From contig CAKUMG010000190.1 in NCBI GenBank assembly GCA_934667465.1, positions 1-8,703 of the forward strand: 8,703 nucleotides of DNA, in the 5' to 3' direction. The notes below the pieces were generated by a model, which was not told the DNA's origin, made no database searches, and saw nothing but the letters and a program-made list of their open reading frames with translations. This DNA comes from an uncultured Actinoplanes sp. Its GTDB lineage: Bacteria; Actinomycetota; Actinomycetes; Mycobacteriales; Micromonosporaceae. Numbering within the stretch: the first letter of the stretch is position 1; every line of letters begins with the position of its first letter. The position numbers and the translations under genes were made by a program. Positions 5,714 to 8,703 of the stretch are shown here, piece by piece.

Positions 5714-6648
5714 GCCTTGGTCTCCACAAGGGTCTCCGAAGGGGTGTCGATGGCCCGGAAGACGTCGTCGAGCCGGGTCGGCGCGGCGGAGAGCCCGTGC
5801 AGGTCGACGTGGTGCACGTCGGCCCAGTCGAGCAGCCGCTTCAGATCGGCCTGCAACTCGAACGTCTCGACCCGGTAGGCCGGGCCCGCATCCGTCTGGG
5901 CGACGCCGAGCGGCGGTGCGGGGGTGCCAGGCGAGAGCGAGAACTGGATCGCCGCCGGCAGCGCCCGGGTCAGCTCGGGCACCGTACCCTGGCTGCGCAG
6001 CACGCCCCGGTGCATGAGCCCGATGCGGTCGGCGTGCTGCTGCGCCTCCTCGAGGTAGTGCGTCGTCAGCACCACCGTCGACCCCGAGCCGCGCAGCTCC
6101 TTCACGGCCTCCCACAGAGCGTCCCGCGACTGGATGTCCAGCCCCGTGGTGGGCTCGTCCAGGAAGATCAGCTCCGGCCGCCCGTAGACGGCGGTGGCGA
6201 AGTCCAGGCGCCGCTTCTCGCCGCCGGACAACTGCCCGACCCGGGTCGCGGCCTTGCGCGTGAGGTCGACGACGCCGAGGACCCGGTCGACCGAGTCCGT
6301 CCGCCCGGACAGCCTGCCGACCAGCCGGACGGACTCGGCGACGGACAGGTCGGCGGAGAACCCGCTCTCCTGCAGCATGATCCCCATCCGCGGCCGCACC
6401 GCGCGCCGGTCCGCCGGGCTCTGCCCGAACACCCGCACGGTCCCCGACGACGCCTTGCGGTGGCCCTCGATGACCTCGAGCGCCGACGTCTTGCCCGCCC
6501 CGTTCGTGCCGAGCAGCGCGTACAGCTCGCCCCGCTCGACCCGCAGGGTCAGATCCTTGACGGCCTGAAATTCCCCGTACGTGACGTTGAGCCGCTCCAC
6601 GTCGATCACCGCGCCCGGTGACGCGCCGGCCGTCGCCGCCTGTTCCAT
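5710..6648 (-). CDS. ABC transporter ATP-binding protein (drug-efflux type)
   Basis: The 312-residue protein has every ATPase motif: Walker A GTNGAGKTS (47-55), Q-loop Gln93, signature LSGGEKRR (140-147), Walker B LIFLDE (160-165), D-loop GLD (169-171) and switch His197. A C-terminal extension of about 90 residues is common in DrrA-like exporter ATPases. The ATG at 6648 is chosen because AGGA lies six bases upstream. An upstream in-frame ATG at 6696 lies in the presumed promoter and adds residues unlike the family. It is the first gene of the operon with permease and MerR genes and powers export through that permease. Confidence 0.93.
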   Translation of the reverse strand: MEQAATAGASPGAVIDVERLNVTYGEFQAVKDLTLRVERGELYALLGTNGAGKTSALEVIEGHRKASSGTVRVFGQSPADRRAVRPRMGIMLQESGFSADLSVAESVRLVGRLSGRTDSVDRVLGVVDLTRKAATRVGQLSGGEKRRLDFATAVYGRPELIFLDEPTTGLDIQSRDALWEAVKELRGSGSTVVLTTHYLEEAQQHADRIGLMHRGVLRSQGTVPELTRALPAAIQFSLSPGTPAPPLGVAQTDAGPAYRVETFELQADLKRLLDWADVHHVDLHGLSAAPTRLDDVFRAIDTPSETLVETKA

Positions 6649-6684
6649 GTCGGTCCTGCCCTCACTCGGTGGTTGCTGCGCACC

Positions 6685-6715
6685 AGTGCAGACCATGTCC
6701 CCGGAACACAGTCAA
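6685..6715 (-). promoter_or_regulatory. Candidate MerR-controlled promoter of the ABC operon
   Basis: On the minus strand TTGACT (6710-6715) is a good -35 box. No -10 fits at 17 bases, but a weak TGCACT (6685-6690) lies at 19 bases, the long spacing typical of MerR-regulated promoters. Between them is a near-perfect dyad GTTCCGGGGAC (6697-6707). The operon's own MerR protein is the obvious candidate to bind it. Confidence 0.35.
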
Positions 6716-6726
6716 GGCGAGGTCAG

Positions 6727-6741
6727 TAGCCGGCCCGGCTA
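6727..6741 (-). terminator. Perfect inverted repeat at the end of the PRC-barrel gene
   Basis: TAGCCGG and CCGGCTA flank a single central base. The repeat includes the stop codon of the upstream gene (6739-6741) and lies before the ABC operon promoter. It is a terminator-like hairpin without a T-tract, and its symmetry would also suit a protein-binding site. Confidence 0.4.
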
Positions 6742-7539
6742 TCGACCGGTGTCGTCCTCGAGATCGATGCGCTCCTTGCGGACCTCGCCGGTCACCGTCT
6801 GCTGACCGGTCACGGTGTCCTTGCGCAACCGCACCTGCTCCACCGGTACGGACCTCGTGGTGACGACGGGCTCCTCGGCCCACAACGTCATCGTGGGTTC
6901 GCGGTCGTGCCCGGCGGCCTCGGCCTCCGCACCGCGGTCCGGGGCGTCGGCCGGCTCGGCGGCGTGGCGTGCCGGGCTCGCGTTGCCGGCCGGCTCCTGC
7001 TCCAGGTGGACCTCCTCGCGGCGGACCGGGACGGTGACCTGGCGTTCCTCGGTGACGACGTACTTGCGCAGGCGTGCCTTGCCGGTCTCCTCGGTCCGGG
7101 TGCCCTTGACGACGAGGCGCTCCTCGGACCGGGTCATCGCATCGTCGTGCCCGGTTGTCCCGTCGCTCTCGTTCCGCTCGTCCTTGTCCCGCTCGCCGGC
7201 CCGGTCGCTCTCGACACGGTCGCCCTGGGCCAGGGACTCGTAGTAGCGGTAGAGCTCGTCCTCGTCGGCGGGGCTGAGCTCGCCGTCCTCGTCCACCCGC
7301 GGCGCGTGCTTGACCTGGTCCTTGCCGAAGGGCACTTCGAGGCGGTCCTCGGTGAGGGTGGCGTCCTGCAGCGGGACGAACGACTCCTTCCTGCCGAACA
7401 GGCCGGTGCGCACCGCGACCCAGGCCGGGGCGCCGGTGTCGTTGTCGAGGTAGACCTGGCCGGCCGAGCCGATCTTCTGGTCTCCGGTGCCGTACACGTC
7501 GGTGCCGTACACGAACCGTACGGAGTCTCGGTTGATCAT
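6739..7539 (-). CDS. PRC-barrel and DUF2382 (YsnF/AvaK) domain protein
   Basis: The 266-residue soluble protein has an N-terminal PRC-barrel (about 5-75; IGSAGQVYLDNDTGAPAWVA, TGLFGRKESFVPL). A very acidic, charged linker (about 82-135) follows. A DUF2382 domain then appears in two halves: SEERLVVKGTRTEETGKARL (138-157) with VPVRREEVHLE, and LWAEEPVVTTRSVPVEQVRL (219-238) with KERIDLE. The 30-residue stretch between the halves (AGNASPARHAAEPADAP and beyond) looks like a low-complexity insertion. Proteins of this type are associated with general stress responses in bacteria, but the biochemical role is unknown. The ATG at 7539 has GAGAGGA upstream. The gene follows the four-helix membrane protein gene by 15 bases and presumably shares its stress promoter. 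Confidence 0.9.
   Translation of the reverse strand: MINRDSVRFVYGTDVYGTGDQKIGSAGQVYLDNDTGAPAWVAVRTGLFGRKESFVPLQDATLTEDRLEVPFGKDQVKHAPRVDEDGELSPADEDELYRYYESLAQGDRVESDRAGERDKDERNESDGTTGHDDAMTRSEERLVVKGTRTEETGKARLRKYVVTEERQVTVPVRREEVHLEQEPAGNASPARHAAEPADAPDRGAEAEAAGHDREPTMTLWAEEPVVTTRSVPVEQVRLRKDTVTGQQTVTGEVRKERIDLEDDTGR
7485..7514 (-). repeat. 15-bp tandem repeat in the PRC-barrel gene
   Basis: Bases 7485-7499 and 7500-7514 are identical at 14 of 15 positions. The repeat gives VYGTD-VYGTG at residues 10-19 of the PRC-barrel domain and keeps the frame. Confidence 0.8.
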
Positions 7540-7554
7540 TGAAGGTGTCCTCTC

Positions 7555-8238
7555 TCAGCGCCCGAGCCCGGCCTGGTCCACCCGGCGGTGGTAGCGCATC
7601 CCGGCGAGCCCGCCGAGGACGGCACCGGCCAGCGCGGCGACCAGGGCGATGACGACGGCGAGGATGCTGCCGGTGGTGACGTCCCCGCCCCCGATCGGCA
7701 GGCGCGGGAAGCCGCCGATCCGGTCCAGCAGGTCGTACTTGTCACCGAGCACGGCGCCGGCGATCGCCACGGCCGCGGCGGTGACGACGGCCCAGACCCA
7801 GACGGCGATGCCCTGCTTGACGCCGCTGAACCGGGCCATCCGCCCGGCGACGTAACCGCCGCAGAAGTACGCGACGAGCAGCACGGCCAGCAGCGCGAGC
7901 CCGCCGGCGAGCCCGAGGGTCGCCGCGTTGCCCTGCGCGTCGCCGGCATCGGTGCCGGTGGCGATGCCGACCGAGACGCCGGCCGCCACGAGCACGGCCG
8001 TGAGCAGGACCGCGGTCCCGGTCGCGGTCAGCCAGCCGAAGAACGCCGAGCCCCACTTGATCCCGCCGAAGCGCTCCTTCTCCCGGGCCAGGACCGCCCG
8101 CCGGTCGCTCGGGTCCACGGTGGCGCCGCTGCGCTGCACCGGCGCGCCCGGTGACCGGGAATCTTCGGGTTCCGGGAGACTGCCGGCCGCGTGCGCGCCC
8201 GCGCTTCCGGGACGCTCGTGCTGGGGGGAGACACTCAT
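7555..8238 (-). CDS. Four-helix membrane protein of unknown function in a stress operon
   Basis: The 227-residue protein has a hydrophilic N-terminal tail of about 55 residues, the segment REKERFGGIKWGSAFFGWL (52-70), and four membrane regions (about 62-92, 106-134, 142-165 and 189-214), ending in a basic tail (MRYHRRVDQAG). I recognise this as a conserved actinobacterial membrane family often beside PRC-barrel/DUF2382 genes, without known activity. The ATG at 8238 is chosen over an in-frame ATG at 8298 because GGAG lies five bases upstream and the upstream ATG falls inside the proposed -10 box. It is co-transcribed with the downstream PRC-barrel gene. Confidence 0.87.
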   Translation of the reverse strand: MSVSPQHERPGSAGAHAAGSLPEPEDSRSPGAPVQRSGATVDPSDRRAVLAREKERFGGIKWGSAFFGWLTATGTAVLLTAVLVAAGVSVGIATGTDAGDAQGNAATLGLAGGLALLAVLLVAYFCGGYVAGRMARFSGVKQGIAVWVWAVVTAAAVAIAGAVLGDKYDLLDRIGGFPRLPIGGGDVTTGSILAVVIALVAALAGAVLGGLAGMRYHRRVDQAGLGR

Positions 8239-8296
8239 GACTACTCCGACCGTGATGCGGGGGACAAGGCGGGGGACCGGCCTCGTACACCTCCGC

Positions 8297-8321
8297 ATGC
8301 CCGCGCTTCACCTCGGTAAAC
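8297..8321 (-). promoter_or_regulatory. Sigma-B/sigma-F-type stress promoter candidate
   Basis: On the minus strand GTTT (8318-8321), a 15-base spacer and GGGCAT (8297-8302) match the GTTT-N14-17-GGGTA[TC] pattern of actinobacterial general-stress sigma factors in all but one base of the core. The start would fall near 8289, giving a leader of about 50 bases before the ATG at 8238. Confidence 0.5.
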
Positions 8322-8345
8322 GCCGGCCTTCGCTGCCCCGCGTCG

Positions 8346-8703
8346 TCAGCGGGGGCGGCGCGCCTGCGGCAGCATCAGGGCGATCCGGTCGAGCAGGGTC
8401 TCGAGGGCCTCCTCGAAGTCGGCCGCGGCGTGGTCCTCGGAGAGGTGGCTCTCCAGACGGCGCACGATGGGGTAGGCGCTCAGGTCCTCGACGGGGGAGG
8501 TGTCGGGTTCCTCGACCGGGCCCGTCTCGACACCGTGCGCGGACACCTCGAGCAGCAGGTGCCCGAGCAGGAAGCTGCTGAACGCCCGGTAGACCGCGGC
8601 GGCGGCCTCGTCGGAGAACCCGGCGGAGGTGAGCACCTCCAGCATGGACTCGATCCAGCGCAGGCTGCGCAGCGGCGGCCGGATCCAGGGCGCCGCCGGG
8701 GGA
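8346..8703 (-). CDS. TetR-family regulator, C-terminal part (5' end off the window)
   Basis: The last 118 residues of a protein entering from the right edge are present. The pattern PPLRSLRWIESMLEVLTSAG, then AAAVYRAFSSFLLGHLLLEV and FEEALETLLDRIALMLPQ is that of the TetR_C_1-type ligand-binding and dimerisation domain. The DNA-binding helix-turn-helix would be outside the window. An acidic insert (VETGPVEEPDTSPVEDLS) lies between two helices, a region often variable in the family. The gene ends about 25 bases before the stress promoter of the downstream operon, on the same strand. Whether it controls that operon cannot be told. Confidence 0.75.
   Translation of the reverse strand, partial: PPAAPWIRPPLRSLRWIESMLEVLTSAGFSDEAAAAVYRAFSSFLLGHLLLEVSAHGVETGPVEEPDTSPVEDLSAYPIVRRLESHLSEDHAAADFEEALETLLDRIALMLPQARRPR

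Noticed and set aside
4950..5729. Extension of the MerR frame into a 529-residue protein
   Set aside because: The extra part is antisense-free but out of frame with the well-supported permease gene and is Arg/Pro/His-rich. The MerR domain begins directly after the GTG at 4949.
5797..6621. Plus-strand open frame of 274 codons
   Set aside because: It is antisense to the ABC ATPase, which has every expected catalytic motif.
8239..8298. Upstream ATG for the four-helix membrane protein
   Set aside because: It overlaps the GGGCAT -10 candidate and lacks a ribosome-binding site, while the ATG at 8238 has GGAG at a good distance.
1..8703. CRISPR array, insertion sequence, tRNA or rRNA
   Set aside because: No regularly spaced repeats, transposase-like frames with terminal repeats or tRNA/rRNA-like sequences were seen on either strand.

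Overview
This is a GC-rich (roughly 70% or more) stretch of an actinobacterial chromosome, probably from a filamentous actinomycete. The composition, GC-ending codons, FCD-type GntR and MerR regulators, a DUF2382/PRC-barrel stress gene and a sigma-B-like promoter all point that way. The genus cannot be fixed from the window. No rRNA, tRNA, CRISPR array or insertion sequence is visible. Nearly all of the window is coding.

Left part (1-1987). This is the most interesting section. Two divergent genes share a short intergenic region of about 107 bases. The leftward gene (truncated by the window edge) encodes a membrane protein with a cytosolic N-terminal tail, three membrane helices and a large outer part that resembles a substrate-binding domain followed by a von Willebrand factor A domain. 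The rightward gene encodes a 118-residue protein that looks like a BELL-domain effector. Both proteins carry the same short RHIM-like amyloid signalling motif, of the form QG-[MV]-QIG-x2-N-x-Q-x-N-x-[WF]. It lies at the extreme N-terminus of the membrane protein and the extreme C-terminus of the small one. In the known bacterial amyloid signalling (BASS) pairs this N-terminal/C-terminal layout joins an NLR receptor to a BELL effector. Here a transmembrane VWA protein takes the receptor's place, which suggests an amyloid-templated cell-death or defence switch with an outward-facing sensor.

Middle part (1988-4208). A GntR/FCD regulator is followed on the same strand by an alpha/beta hydrolase. 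A similar AT-rich operator-like element overlaps the regulator's start codon and sits in front of the hydrolase, so the regulator probably controls both. A conserved two-helix membrane protein of unknown function follows. It runs tail to tail, with a 69-base coding overlap, into the next operon.

Right part (4140-8703). A leftward operon encodes an ABC-2 drug-efflux-type ATPase, its permease and a MerR regulator. Upstream, also leftward, a two-gene stress operon encodes a four-helix membrane protein and a PRC-barrel/DUF2382 protein, preceded by a GTTT-N15-GGGCAT promoter that fits the sigma-B/sigma-F class. The window ends inside the C-terminal half of a TetR-family regulator.
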